Shown here in pieces: positions 7,572 to 16,258 of a DNA stretch of 64,000 bases (positions are counted from its first letter, which is position 1; every line of letters begins with the position of its first letter). The stretch is from Deinococcus soli (ex Cha et al. 2016). Lineage in GTDB: Bacteria; Deinococcota; Deinococci; Deinococcales; Deinococcaceae. A program made the position numbers and the translations under genes. A model generated the notes under the pieces. That model had not been told where the DNA came from, did not search any database, and was given only the letters and a program-made list of their open reading frames with translations. The stretch covers positions 62,001-126,000 of the forward strand of contig NZ_CP011389.1 in the NCBI RefSeq assembly GCF_001007995.1, in the 5' to 3' direction.

Positions 7572-9059
7572 TCAGCTGCCGCCGAAGGTCAGGTCCGCGT
7601 GGTCCTCGCCCAGCAGCGCTCGGCGCTCCTCGCCGGTCAGGGCGGTCAGCACGCGCCGCAGCACCATGTCCACCGCCTGCTCGGCGCTCTCGTCCAGCGT
7701 CAGGCCGTCCAGCATCGGCACCTCGTACTGGTGGGCCAGCGCCTCGAGTTCGTCCTGCATGGCGCGGATCTCGCGGAAGTAGCCCATGTAGCGGTGCAGG
7801 GGGCGGCTGGCGGCGGTCTCCGTGTCGCGGCTCTCGAAGTGGCGGCGGTGTTCGTCTGCGTCGGGCAGCGTCACCAGCAGCGGCACCACGATCGCGCCCG
7901 CGTACGAGTCCGCGCGGATGTACCCGGGGACCAAGTGCACGCCCTCCAGCACCAGACTGCTGCCCTCCTGCACGCTGCGCTGCACGACGGCGCTCAGGCC
8001 CACGCTGACCTGCTGCACCTGATCCCGGAAGCCCGCGATCAGCGAGGGCCGGTCCGGGTGCTCGGGGCGGGGCGCGCCGGGCGGCAGCAGCGCCTCCCAG
8101 GCGTTGAAGGTGCTGGCGTGGAGCGTGGGCAGCAGCGCGGGGGAGACCATGGCGCGCATGACCTCGCGGATGGAATCGGTGCTGACGACCCGCGCGATGC
8201 CCAGGCGGTAGGCGATCTCGGCGGCCAGGAAGCTCTTGCCGGTGCCGCTCACGCCGCCCAGCAGCACGATCACTGGGCGCGGCGGACGGCGGATCACGCG
8301 CAGCAGGCGGTAGCGGGCACTCACGTCCGGGCCGACCTCGTCGCGCAGCAGCGCCTCGACCTTCTGGCGGATCTCGTGGCGGGGGATGACCCGGTCGTCA
8401 CGGCCCCGCAGGTCCCGCTGGGTCACGCGGGCCACCTTGCGCGCCACGTCCGGCGTGACGCCCGCCGCGAGCATGCTCTGCACCAGGATGCCCTTGCTGA
8501 ACGGGCTGGGCACACTGCTGCCCTCGCCCAGCACGCCCAGCTTCCCGCGGTTGTGCCGCAGGTAGCGGTAGGTCAGGCGCAGGTGCTCGCCGTAGCGTTC
8601 GGCCAGCGCGGCCTCGGTGCGGTTGTCGATCTCCTCGGCGCTCAGGCTGGTCACGCCCTGCTGGCGCAGCCGCACGTCCACGACGCTGGCGGTCGCGTAG
8701 GCGTCCTTGCCGGACAGACCCGCGTCCTCCAGCGTGCGGGCCAGTACACCCCGGCTGAAGGGCAGGTCGCCCTTCTTGGCCGTCACGAAGATGTCCTGGA
8801 AGGCGGGCGTCTGCGCCTGCGCCGCCTGCGCGATCTCGTCCCCGGCCACGTCGCGGGCCACCTCGACCATCAGGGCCTTGAGTTCCGCCGGGCTGACCAC
8901 GGTGCGCCGCGCCAGCCGCAGCTGCTGCTCCACGCGGCGGGACACGGCGGACGCCACCGGCGCGCTGGCCCCGGCGTTCACCAGGGATTCGACCAGCAGG
9001 CCGCGACTGAACGGGAAGGTGGTGCGGGCCGACCCCACCCGCAGTTCCGGGTGCGTCAT
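7572..9059 (-). CDS. 2-phosphoglycerate kinase-like protein with three ATP-cone-type repeats
   Basis: 495 residues. Three tandem N-terminal units begin with FPFSRGLLVESL (near 15), LPFSRGVLARTL and SPFSKGILVQSM, spaced roughly 80-95 residues apart, and resemble ATP-cone regulatory domains. A P-loop kinase domain follows (GGVSGTGKS near 265-273, then LVLEGVHLVPG). 2-phosphoglycerate kinases make 2,3-bisphosphoglycerate in some archaea; that activity here is inference from family resemblance. I chose the ATG at 9059 because an 11-codon leaderless mini-ORF (9056-9091) ends in an ATGA overlap with it. No ribosome binding site is visible at this start. Confidence 0.75.
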   Translation of the reverse strand: MTHPELRVGSARTTFPFSRGLLVESLVNAGASAPVASAVSRRVEQQLRLARRTVVSPAELKALMVEVARDVAGDEIAQAAQAQTPAFQDIFVTAKKGDLPFSRGVLARTLEDAGLSGKDAYATASVVDVRLRQQGVTSLSAEEIDNRTEAALAERYGEHLRLTYRYLRHNRGKLGVLGEGSSVPSPFSKGILVQSMLAAGVTPDVARKVARVTQRDLRGRDDRVIPRHEIRQKVEALLRDEVGPDVSARYRLLRVIRRPPRPVIVLLGGVSGTGKSFLAAEIAYRLGIARVVSTDSIREVMRAMVSPALLPTLHASTFNAWEALLPPGAPRPEHPDRPSLIAGFRDQVQQVSVGLSAVVQRSVQEGSSLVLEGVHLVPGYIRADSYAGAIVVPLLVTLPDADEHRRHFESRDTETAASRPLHRYMGYFREIRAMQDELEALAHQYEVPMLDGLTLDESAEQAVDMVLRRVLTALTGEERRALLGEDHADLTFGGS

Positions 9060-9091
9060 GCCCGCACCGGCCGCAGGGGTGAGCGAGTCAT
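9056..9091 (-). CDS. leaderless mini-ORF (11 codons) overlapping the start of the kinase-like gene
   Basis: A TACACT box (AGTGTA on the plus strand at 9098-9103) is followed by 6 bases and an ATG at 9091. The frame encodes MTRSPLRPVRA and stops at TGA, whose first two bases are the last two of the ATG of the kinase gene (ATGA). It is too short for family evidence; the support is promoter spacing plus exact stop/start overlap. It probably serves translational coupling rather than making a functional peptide. Confidence 0.5.
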   Translation of the reverse strand: MTRSPLRPVRA

Positions 9092-9187
9092 CAGCGCAGT
9101 GTAGACCCTCGCGGCAAAGCCCGCGTGACACAGTGCGCGTTCACGTGATACCGGGCCGGCCACAGGCAGGGGTGCGGGCGCCCGGGG

Positions 9188-9799
9188 TCAGCGCACGTCG
9201 CGTTTCACGGCGCCTTCCAGGAGCAGGTTCAGCGCCAGGCGCATCTCCTCCTGCAGGGGCCGCTCGGTGCCGTACGCACTCCAGCGCAGCGCGACCATCA
9301 GGTACGTGTCCGCGATCAGGTTGCTGATGCGCTGCAGCGACAGGTCGGTGCGCATCATGCCCGCCTGATGCATGGGCCGCAGGATCAGCTCGATGACCTT
9401 GCTCAGCGGCAGCGCCTGGTACGCGGTGCGGGCCCGCTCGGGGTTGGGATTCATGACCTCGTACGCCAGGGGCGGGAACAGGTCGCGTTCGCGGGTGTTC
9501 TCGTCCGCGAGGCGGTCCCAGACCTCGTACAGCACCGTCAGGGGTGCGGCGCCGTCGTGCAGGCGGGCCTCGGCGTGGTCACGCAGGCGGTTCATGACCT
9601 CGCTGCCGTAGTCGAGCAGCACCGCTTCCTTGTAGGGGTAGTAGTTGAAGAACGTGCCGCGCGAGACGTTGCTGGCCTTGGCGATGTCGGTCGCGGTGGT
9701 CGTCTGGAACCCGCCACGTTTGAACAGGTCAATGGCGACATTGTAGATGCGGGCGCGGCGGCGCTCCTTCTGGCGTTCGCGCAGCGAGGTTGAATCCAT
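9188..9799 (-). CDS. TetR-family transcriptional regulator
   Basis: 203 residues. The N-terminal helix-turn-helix is clear (IYNVAIDLFKRGGFQTTTATDIAKASNVSRGTFFNYY, described here from about residue 15 to 50 in pieces), followed by a ligand-binding helical domain. The start MDSTSLRE is preferred over longer frames because it leaves a normal-length TetR N-terminus. Upstream, GGTATACC at 9810-9817 is a perfect palindrome overlapping the likely -10 region and could be an autoregulatory site. The divergent neighbour is ppgK; whether it is the target is unknown. Confidence 0.88.
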   Translation of the reverse strand: MDSTSLRERQKERRRARIYNVAIDLFKRGGFQTTTATDIAKASNVSRGTFFNYYPYKEAVLLDYGSEVMNRLRDHAEARLHDGAAPLTVLYEVWDRLADENTRERDLFPPLAYEVMNPNPERARTAYQALPLSKVIELILRPMHQAGMMRTDLSLQRISNLIADTYLMVALRWSAYGTERPLQEEMRLALNLLLEGAVKRDVR

Positions 9800-9960
9800 G
9801 ATTCCCCAGGGTATACCGCTTTCAGTACAAAATTGCACCCCGTCCAACGGGGTTGTCTGCCTCTGGCCATGGGCTGCCAACCAGCACCGCGCGTACCCCA
9901 CTGACGCCCTCGTCTGACACCCCCCTGACCAGCTTCCGTGCGTGCGGTACGCTGAGGCGC

Positions 9961-10770
9961 ATGAGTGTGATCCTGGGTATCGACATCGGCGGGAGCGGCA
10001 TCAAGGGCGCCCCCGTGGACACCCGCACCGGCAAGCTCACCGCCGAGCGGCACCGCATCCCCACCCCCGAAGGTGCCGCGCCGGAGGACGTGAAACGCGT
10101 CGTGCAGCAGCTCGTCGAGCACTTCGGGCTGCCCGGCCCGGTCGGCGTGACCTTCCCCGGCATCGTGCAGCGCGGCCACACCCTCTCGGCCGCGAACGTC
10201 CACCCGGACTGGGTCGGCCTGAATGCCGACGCGCTGTTCACCGACGCCACCGGGCACGAGGTTCACCTGATCAACGACGCCGACGCCGCCGGACTCGCCG
10301 AGGCCCGCTTCGGCGCCGGGCAGGGCGAGACGGGCAGCGTCCTCGTGCTGACCTTCGGCACCGGGATCGGCAGCGCCCTGGTGCATGACGGCGTGCTGGT
10401 GCCCAACACCGAACTGGGCCACCTGTGGCTGCGCGACAAGCACGCCGAGACCTGGGCGTCCGACCGCGCCCGCGAACGCGACGACCTGAACTGGAAACAG
10501 TGGAGCAAGCGCGCCAGCACGTACCTGCAGCACCTGGAACTGCTGTTCAGCCCGGAACTGTTCATCATCGGCGGGGGCGTCAGCAAGAAGGCCGACAAGT
10601 GGCGCGAGCACCTGAAGGCCGAACGCACCCGCGTCGTGCCCGCACAGTTGCTGAACGAGGCCGGGATCATCGGGGCCGCCATGATGGCCGCCGGGAGCGA
10701 TCCGGCCCTGACGGCCGCACCAGCTGCCCTCAGCCCCGCGCGCAGGGCCCCCCGCAAGACCAGCGGCTGA
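9961..10770 (+). CDS. ppgK: polyphosphate glucokinase (ROK family)
   Basis: 269 residues, matching bacterial polyphosphate/ATP glucokinases. It phosphorylates glucose using polyphosphate. The N-terminus [11 protein letters not shown] is the phosphate-binding loop. [24 protein letters not shown] and IIGGGVSKK are further ROK/PpgK landmarks. The start is set by the phosphate loop and by a TACGCT box at 9948-9953, 7 bases before the ATG. The long frame upstream is not used. Confidence 0.92.
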   Translation: MSVILGIDIGGSGIKGAPVDTRTGKLTAERHRIPTPEGAAPEDVKRVVQQLVEHFGLPGPVGVTFPGIVQRGHTLSAANVHPDWVGLNADALFTDATGHEVHLINDADAAGLAEARFGAGQGETGSVLVLTFGTGIGSALVHDGVLVPNTELGHLWLRDKHAETWASDRARERDDLNWKQWSKRASTYLQHLELLFSPELFIIGGGVSKKADKWREHLKAERTRVVPAQLLNEAGIIGAAMMAAGSDPALTAAPAALSPARRAPRKTSG

Positions 10771-10814
10771 CCGGGCCCGGGAACCCGCGCGTGGCTGGTC
10801 CCGTACAGGCCTCC

Positions 10815-11549
10815 ATGGGATTCCTCAAGAAGATGATGGCCGCCATCGGCGTCGGCGGCGCGCGCGTCGACGCCCAAGTCCACAACCCCGCCGTGCGCAT
10901 CGGGGACAGCGTCACCGGCGTGCTGGTCGTGCAGGGTGGGAGCCTCGACCAGCGTATCGAACGCGTGAACCTCGGCCTCGCCACCCGGTACAAGAGTGAC
11001 GACAGTTACGTCTCGCACCAGCTCAGCAAATTCCAGGTGATCCCCACCTTCGAGCTGCGCGCCGGGGAACGGCGAGAATTCCCCTTCAGCATTCCCGTCG
11101 AGCCCGGCACGCCCCTGTCGCTGCCCGGCACGCAGCTGTGGCTCGCGACCGACATGGACATCGCGGGCGCTGTCGATCCCGGCGACCAGGACCACCTCCA
11201 GATCCTCCCCAGCCGCGAGATGGAGGTGCTGTTCCAGGGCGCGCAGCGCCTAGGCTTCCAGCTCAGCGGCAGTGAGATCGAGTACCACCACGGCCGCATC
11301 GTGCAGGAGATCAGCTTCCGCCCCCCGCACGGCCAGTACCGCATCGCCGAGATCGAGATGATGCTGTTCCCGCAGGCGGGCGGCCTGGACGTCATCCTGG
11401 AGGTGGACCGCCGCGCCACGGGCGTCGCCAGCCTGTTCGCCAGCGAGTTCGAACAGCGCGGCCGCTGGCACCTGAGTGCCGCCACGCTGGGCGCCGGGCC
11501 GGACGCCGTTGCCCGCGAACTCGAAACCCGCATCCGCGCGCTGCTGTAA
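10815..11549 (+). CDS. spo0M: Spo0M-like (sporulation-control) family protein
   Basis: 244 residues. The N-terminus MGFLKKMMAAIGVGGARVDAQ and the arrestin-like beta-sandwich segments (RIGDSVTGVLVVQGG, FPFSIPVEPGTPLSLPGTQ) match the Spo0M family, which also occurs in non-sporulating bacteria. The role is unclear; links to stress response and cell-division control are reported in Bacillus. It lies 44 bases after ppgK and probably shares its transcript. I see no convincing own promoter. Confidence 0.85.
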   Translation: MGFLKKMMAAIGVGGARVDAQVHNPAVRIGDSVTGVLVVQGGSLDQRIERVNLGLATRYKSDDSYVSHQLSKFQVIPTFELRAGERREFPFSIPVEPGTPLSLPGTQLWLATDMDIAGAVDPGDQDHLQILPSREMEVLFQGAQRLGFQLSGSEIEYHHGRIVQEISFRPPHGQYRIAEIEMMLFPQAGGLDVILEVDRRATGVASLFASEFEQRGRWHLSAATLGAGPDAVARELETRIRALL

Positions 11550-11604
11550 CGCCCTGGGCCGCAGGTGAGCTCCGCGCACCCCATTCGGTCCGCTAGCGTG
11601 AGGC

Positions 11605-12336
11605 ATGTCCCGCTGGACGTTCCGGTATCCACGCAACGCGGTGTCCCCCGGCCCCTGGTGGGCACGCGCCCGGATGGCCCTGCATCTGCTGCGCCCGCAG
11701 TGGTCCCGGCGGGTGGGCGACCTGCCCGCCCCCCTGCGGGCCGTCCACTGGCCGCCGGGCGTGACCCCGCTGGGCGTCTGGCGGGTCGCGGGCGGCGCGC
11801 GGCACGTCCGGCTGCGGGTGCCCACCACGCCCGAGGCGGCCTTCCGCAGCCTGGAGGCCGTGCGGGACGCCCTGCGTGCGGCTGGCCTGTCCAGCGTGGC
11901 GGGTGGTGCGGTCGGATTCGACGTGCGGGACGACCTGTTCGACCTCGGCACCGCGTGGCTGGGGACGGGTACGCCGCTCGGGGGCGTCCTCGACCTGCCC
12001 CTCCTGCACCCTGGCGGACCCGCCGACCAGCCCGGGCCGGGCCTGTCCCTGAACGGCAGGCCGGGGCGGACTTCCGGCGGCGCACCCCACCTGTTCCTCC
12101 CGGCCGACAGCGCCCTGGGGGCTATCCTCGACCGCTGGCAGGCCGGGGCCGCGGCGCAGGGCTGGGAGGTGCGCCCCCCACTGCATGGGGACGGTCAGGT
12201 TCTGCTGACCTTCACGCAGGTGCAATCCACCGTGACCCTGACCGGGGTGCGCCTGCCCGGCGGCGCGTGGGGCTTCACGCTGGAACGCGACACCTGGGCG
12301 CACCTGCACCGGCTGTCCAGCGCCCACACGCCATGA
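11605..12336 (+). CDS. hypothetical protein
   Basis: 243 residues, starting from an ATG 5 bases after a TAGCGT box (11594-11599). There is no signal peptide. The sequence is rich in Leu, Gly, Pro and Trp, with two similar halves suggesting an alpha/beta fold (RHVRLRVPTTPEAAFRSLEAV; GQVLLTFTQVQSTVTLTG). No family recognised. It converges on the next gene with stop codons directly abutting at 12336/12337. Confidence 0.65.
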   Translation: MSRWTFRYPRNAVSPGPWWARARMALHLLRPQWSRRVGDLPAPLRAVHWPPGVTPLGVWRVAGGARHVRLRVPTTPEAAFRSLEAVRDALRAAGLSSVAGGAVGFDVRDDLFDLGTAWLGTGTPLGGVLDLPLLHPGGPADQPGPGLSLNGRPGRTSGGAPHLFLPADSALGAILDRWQAGAAAQGWEVRPPLHGDGQVLLTFTQVQSTVTLTGVRLPGGAWGFTLERDTWAHLHRLSSAHTP

Positions 12337-13008
12337 TCAGAAGTCCCCGTCGGCGGGGAAGAGGGTCGTCGTCAGCATGGAGTAGCCCAGGGCGGTCGCG
12401 GCGTCGCCCCGGGTGCCCAGCGTCTGCATGACGGCGCGGCCCAGCGTCTCGTAGCGGTCCACCAGCCGCTTCCACTCGGCGGCGGAGTAGGTCGAATAGG
12501 TCTCGTCGGGTTTCGGGCGGTAGGCGCGCAGAGATACCACGTACGCCACGTGAGCCTTGCGGGCCTGCGCGATCAGGGCCGCGTAGCGCTGGCCGGACTG
12601 CGCGCCCAGGGTGGTGCGGGCCAGTGCGGCGAGGCCCGCGAGCTGCTCCTCCAGATACGGGAACGAGCGTGGAATGGCGTGTGAGTACAGGGTCCCGCCG
12701 CCCGCGCGGATGTACGCGAACTGGCCTTCCAGCGCGCGCAGCTGCTGCAGCTGCTTCCGGAGGCCGTCGATGCGGGCGCTGAGCTTCGGGTTGCCGCTCA
12801 GACTGCGGCGCAGCGCGGTGGCGCGGCAATCGGCCCAGTTCCCAGCGGCGTTGTCCTCGTCGGCCTCGGACCAGATGTCGATGGTCAGGGCAGCGTAGCT
12901 GCCGCTGTCCACGGCATTCGCCAGGGCGCAGTTCGCGGGGGGCTGCGCCGAGGCGAACGCGGGCAGGGTGAGCAGCGCGGTGACGGTCAGGGCAGGGACG
13001 AGGCGCAT
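12337..13008 (-). CDS. secreted protein of unknown function
   Basis: 223 residues with a signal peptide (MRLVPALTVTALLTLPAFASA). The mature part is mostly helical, with long Leu/Ala-rich stretches (LDGLRKQLQQLRALEGQF-like). Two cysteines lie near the N-terminus (ANCALANAV and WADCRATAL). TAGGCT (AGCCTA at 13015-13020) lies 6 bases before the ATG, a leaderless start. No family recognised. Confidence 0.7.
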   Translation of the reverse strand: MRLVPALTVTALLTLPAFASAQPPANCALANAVDSGSYAALTIDIWSEADEDNAAGNWADCRATALRRSLSGNPKLSARIDGLRKQLQQLRALEGQFAYIRAGGGTLYSHAIPRSFPYLEEQLAGLAALARTTLGAQSGQRYAALIAQARKAHVAYVVSLRAYRPKPDETYSTYSAAEWKRLVDRYETLGRAVMQTLGTRGDAATALGYSMLTTTLFPADGDF

Positions 13009-13048
13009 GCGTCCAGCCTACCCTGACCGTCAGGTCAGTTACCGCAGA

Positions 13049-14350
13049 TCAGGCCAGCCGTGTCAGGCGCGCGATGAAGAACCCGTCCACCCCGTCCACC
13101 GGCACGGTCAGCACGCCCGGCCCGGCAGGTACGTGCGGGACCTCCAGGTCCGGCACGGCCTGCGGCGTGAAGTCCGGGTGGGTGTCTAGGAACGCCTGCA
13201 CGACCTCCGCCCCTTCCTGCGGCGTGACCGAGCACACCGAGTACACCAGGGTCCCGCCGGGCTGCACGAGCGCGGCGGCGTTCGGTAGCATCCGCGCCTG
13301 AAGCCCGGCCATCTCCTGCACGGCGTCCGGCGTGAGGCGCAGCTTGATCTCCGGGTGGCTGCGCAGCGTGCCGCTGCCGGTGCAGGGCGCGTCCAGCAGC
13401 ACGACCGGCGCGGGTTCGGTGGGCAGGGGCTGGGTCAGGTCATGCGTGATGAACTGCCCCGTCAGGCCCAGGCGCTTCAGGTTCGCGCGGGCGAGGTCGT
13501 GCTTGCGGGCCACGACGTCCACGCTGGTGACCAGAGCGCCGCGCGTGGCGAGCATCGCGGCCTTCACGCCCGCCCCGCCCGCCAGGTCCAGCACCCGCAC
13601 GCCCTGCACGTCACCCAGCGCGTCCACGCAGGCGAGGCTGGCCGGGTTGATGGGCTGCGCCTGCCCCTGCTGGAACGCCGAGGTCTGCCGCAGCGGGCGG
13701 TCCAGCGCGACGCGGTCCACGCCCTGCACAGTGCCTTCGAGGACGCTGCCCTCGTCCTCCAGGGCGCGGACGCCCGCGTCGCTGAGGCTCAGCCACAGCG
13801 GCTGCGGCTCGAGCAGATCGGCCAGCACCGCGTCTGCCTGCGCGCCGTACGCGCGGCGGTACACGTCCGCCAGCCACGCAGGCATCTCGTCCGGGACGGT
13901 CTCGTCGGGGCTCATGCTCTCCAGGCGGCGCAGCACGGCGTTCACCAGTCCGGGGGGCGCCAGCCGCGCGCCGCGCGCGAGGTTCACGTACTCGCTGACG
14001 ACCGCGTGCGGCGGGGTGCCCAGGAACAGCCGCTCGAACGCCCCGGCCAGCAGGACCGCGCGGGTCTTGGGGTGCGTGTCCCCGGTCAGACGGGCGTCGA
14101 GCGCGCGGGTCAGGCTGGGCGCGTGCCGCAGCGCGCCGTACACGACGTGCGTGGCCAGCCCCGCGTCACGGGCCGGCAGGCGGGCCTCCTGCAGCGCGGC
14201 GTCCAGGGCGGGCGCGGCGAACGCATGGGCGTCCATGACGCGCAGCAGCACCCGCACGGCGACCTCGCGGGCCGGGTTGAACGGACCGGGCCGGTCGGCC
14301 TCGGATCTGGGGCGGTCGCGGGCGGTGCGGGGGCGGCGTGCGTCGGTCAT
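13049..14350 (-). CDS. rsmB: 16S rRNA cytosine-5 methyltransferase, RsmB/NOP family
   Basis: 433 residues. An N-terminal NusB-like helical RNA-binding domain (about 25-160) is followed by a Rossmann methyltransferase domain. The two motif cysteines are visible in [15 protein letters not shown] and in [11 protein letters not shown], and [15 protein letters not shown] is the SAM-binding motif (usually DxCAAPGGK, here with Leu-Ala-Gly-Gly). RsmB methylates C967 of 16S rRNA. The start follows TACACT (AGTGTA at 14357-14362) by 6 bases; an upstream in-frame start would include the promoter. Confidence 0.9.
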   Translation of the reverse strand: MTDARRPRTARDRPRSEADRPGPFNPAREVAVRVLLRVMDAHAFAAPALDAALQEARLPARDAGLATHVVYGALRHAPSLTRALDARLTGDTHPKTRAVLLAGAFERLFLGTPPHAVVSEYVNLARGARLAPPGLVNAVLRRLESMSPDETVPDEMPAWLADVYRRAYGAQADAVLADLLEPQPLWLSLSDAGVRALEDEGSVLEGTVQGVDRVALDRPLRQTSAFQQGQAQPINPASLACVDALGDVQGVRVLDLAGGAGVKAAMLATRGALVTSVDVVARKHDLARANLKRLGLTGQFITHDLTQPLPTEPAPVVLLDAPCTGSGTLRSHPEIKLRLTPDAVQEMAGLQARMLPNAAALVQPGGTLVYSVCSVTPQEGAEVVQAFLDTHPDFTPQAVPDLEVPHVPAGPGVLTVPVDGVDGFFIARLTRLA

Positions 14351-14440
14351 CCGGGCAGTGTACGCGCGGCCCGGCAGGACGTCCAAGGCACGCGGCCCCC
14401 ACCCCAGGTCTGGCAGGGAGGGGGCCGCAGGGTGGGCCGG

Positions 14441-15682
14441 TCAGGCAGCGGCGGGCTGCACCCTCGGGCGAATCAGCAGCACGATGGCCAGCAGGGCCAG
14501 CAGGACGCTCCCGCTCAGGACGTACGGCGCGGCGTGGCTGACCGTCTGGTACAGCCCGGTGCTGATCAGCGGCCCCGCCATGCGCCCCAGGGCCAGGGCG
14601 CTGCTGTTCAGCCCCGCGACGGTGCCCTGCAGGTCCTCGCCAGCCGAGAGGCTCAGGCCCGCGCTGAGGCTGGGGCTCAGGATGGCGCTGCCCACGCCGA
14701 CGACCGCCAGGGCCAGCGTGATCGGCCAGAACGACTGCCCGGCGGGCACGAGCAGCATGCCCGCACCCATGATCAGCAGGCCTGCCGACACGAGCGGGGT
14801 GGTGGGGAGTTTTTTCGCCAGGGGCCGGATTGCGCCGCCCTGTACGAGCGCCGCCACGAAGCCGAACAGGGTCAGCATGATGCCCACGGTGCGCGCCGCA
14901 CCCTCGGGGGTCAGGCGCAGGGTGTCCTGCACGTAGAAGCCGATGGTCTGCTCCATGCCCACACTGGCCAGGGTGGACAGGGCGCTGACGGCCAGCAGCA
15001 GCAGCACGGTGGGCTGCGAGAGCAGCGCGCGGCGGCTGCCCTTCGCGGCCATCTTGGCGCCGCTCACGCGGGTTTCGGGCAGGGTGCGCCACGCGACGAG
15101 CGCGGTGACCAAGCCCAGCGCGGCGCTGAAGAAGACCGGCGCGGTCAGGCTGAGGCCGCTCAGGGCCGCGCCGATGGCCGGGCCGAACACGACGCCCAGG
15201 CCGAACGCCGCGCCGATCAGGCCCAGGCTGGCGGTGCGGTCCTTGGCGCTGCTCAGGTCGGCCATCATGGCCTGCGCGGTGGGCAGCGTGGCGCTGGAGA
15301 GCACCCCACCGATCACGCGCGAGGCGACGAGCAGGACGAACAGCAGGGTGCCGCTCAGCGCGCCATTCAGGCCCGCCTGGGCCAGCACGCCGAAGAGCCC
15401 GAAGCTGATCGAGAAGCCCACGAGGCCCATCAGGAGGATGGGTTTGCGGCCCAGGCGTTCGCTGCGGTTCCCCCAGATGGGCGAGAAGACGAACTGCATC
15501 AGGGAGTAGGCAGTGGAGAACCAGCCGGTCTGCGTCTCGGTCAGGCCGAGCTGGCGGCCCAGCGGGGCGATGATCGGGAACAGGACGCTCAGGCCCAGCA
15601 TGGCGATGAAGATGGTCAGAAACAGGATCAGTTTTGTTCGCCCGGTGTTGACCCGGGCGGGGGAGGGGGCGGCGGACGACAT
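14441..15682 (-). CDS. MFS transporter, multidrug-efflux type
   Basis: 413 residues, about 12 membrane segments. The motif-A region [15 protein letters not shown] follows segment 2, and a second copy-like loop follows segment 8. This layout fits DHA1-type drug:H+ antiporters; the substrate is unknown. Transcription starts near the ATG: TATACT (AGTATA at 15690-15695) lies 7 bases upstream. An inverted repeat over the -35 region suggests control by a repressor or activator not encoded next to it. Confidence 0.85.
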   Translation of the reverse strand: MSSAAPSPARVNTGRTKLILFLTIFIAMLGLSVLFPIIAPLGRQLGLTETQTGWFSTAYSLMQFVFSPIWGNRSERLGRKPILLMGLVGFSISFGLFGVLAQAGLNGALSGTLLFVLLVASRVIGGVLSSATLPTAQAMMADLSSAKDRTASLGLIGAAFGLGVVFGPAIGAALSGLSLTAPVFFSAALGLVTALVAWRTLPETRVSGAKMAAKGSRRALLSQPTVLLLLAVSALSTLASVGMEQTIGFYVQDTLRLTPEGAARTVGIMLTLFGFVAALVQGGAIRPLAKKLPTTPLVSAGLLIMGAGMLLVPAGQSFWPITLALAVVGVGSAILSPSLSAGLSLSAGEDLQGTVAGLNSSALALGRMAGPLISTGLYQTVSHAAPYVLSGSVLLALLAIVLLIRPRVQPAAA

Positions 15683-15689
15683 GGGGCGA

Positions 15690-15722
15690 AGTATACGCCC
15701 GCACCCTGACCGACCGGTCAGG
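15690..15722 (-). promoter_or_regulatory. MFS promoter with palindromic operator
   Basis: The -10 box TATACT is at 15690-15695 (minus strand). A perfect inverted repeat CCTGACCG-AC-CGGTCAGG occupies 15705-15722, exactly where the -35 hexamer should be, and no consensus -35 is present. Eight-base arms with a 2-base centre suit a TetR-type dimer or an activator site. Confidence 0.6.
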
Positions 15723-16084
15723 ACAGAACGGCAATCCGGTCCGTCGGCGCCCAGACGGTGCGGCCCTACCGGCTGTCTCCCGGGGATGCCGGTTCCGTCG
15801 CGCTGTGAATTGGGATCAGGCCCTGCACGAATGCGTGGAGCGCGGCACATGGGGCTGCTGGCTCTCAGGTGCTGTCGTGGAACGTGCGGCTGTCTAACCG
15901 GCTTCCACGGGTTCCACGCACCTGGGGGATACCCAAAGCGCGGATGAGACCGTTAGGATTCTGTGAACCGCTTCCAGTTTCACTTTTGTTCGCACTGGTA
16001 CCAGAATGCCGTCCCGGGTCATCCGCCCCGGGCGCCAACTGATTTCTTCCTGACTGGGACGGTGAAATTGTCGGTGTCACCCCA
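15723..16084. other. gene-free region upstream of the maltose-type importer, with several dyads
   Basis: I see no gene in these 362 bases. Three inverted repeats stand out: CGTGGAAC (15876-15883) with GTTCCACG (15911-15918); GTGAA (15963-15967) with TTCAC (15979-15983); and the perfect palindrome CTGGTACCAG (15995-16004). They lie 80-230 bases upstream of the importer promoter and could bind LacI- or ROK-type sugar regulators, but no regulator gene adjoins them. Confidence 0.4.
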
Positions 16085-16113
16085 TTGTCAGGACACCGGT
16101 TGAGGCTTATACT
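16085..16113 (+). promoter_or_regulatory. sigma-70 type promoter of the maltose-type importer
   Basis: TTGTCA at 16085-16090 and TATACT at 16108-16113 are separated by 17 bases, the best -35/-10 match in this part of the window. The predicted start lies near 16120, giving a leader of about 140 bases before the ATG at 16259. A leader with a Shine-Dalgarno site contrasts with the leaderless starts around it. Confidence 0.75.
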
Positions 16114-16258
16114 GTCGTTCGAGCAACCAGAAGAATCACCCGTCGCGGACGCTCAGCCGTGTCGACTCCGGGCGCCTCCCTGCCGTGGAAGGCCGATGGA
16201 ATCAAAGTTGATCCCTCGAAATGGAAGCGATTCACAGTCGCGCCATGTAAGGAGACCT

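Noticed and set aside
7551..9104. Plus-strand frame of 517 residues opposite the kinase-like gene
   Set aside because: His/Ala/Gln-rich shadow; the minus strand has the P-loop, repeats and promoter.
15865..16080. Small minus-strand frame of 71 residues in the region before malE
   Set aside because: No promoter box or ribosome binding site at its start, no recognisable features, and codon use unlike genes here.
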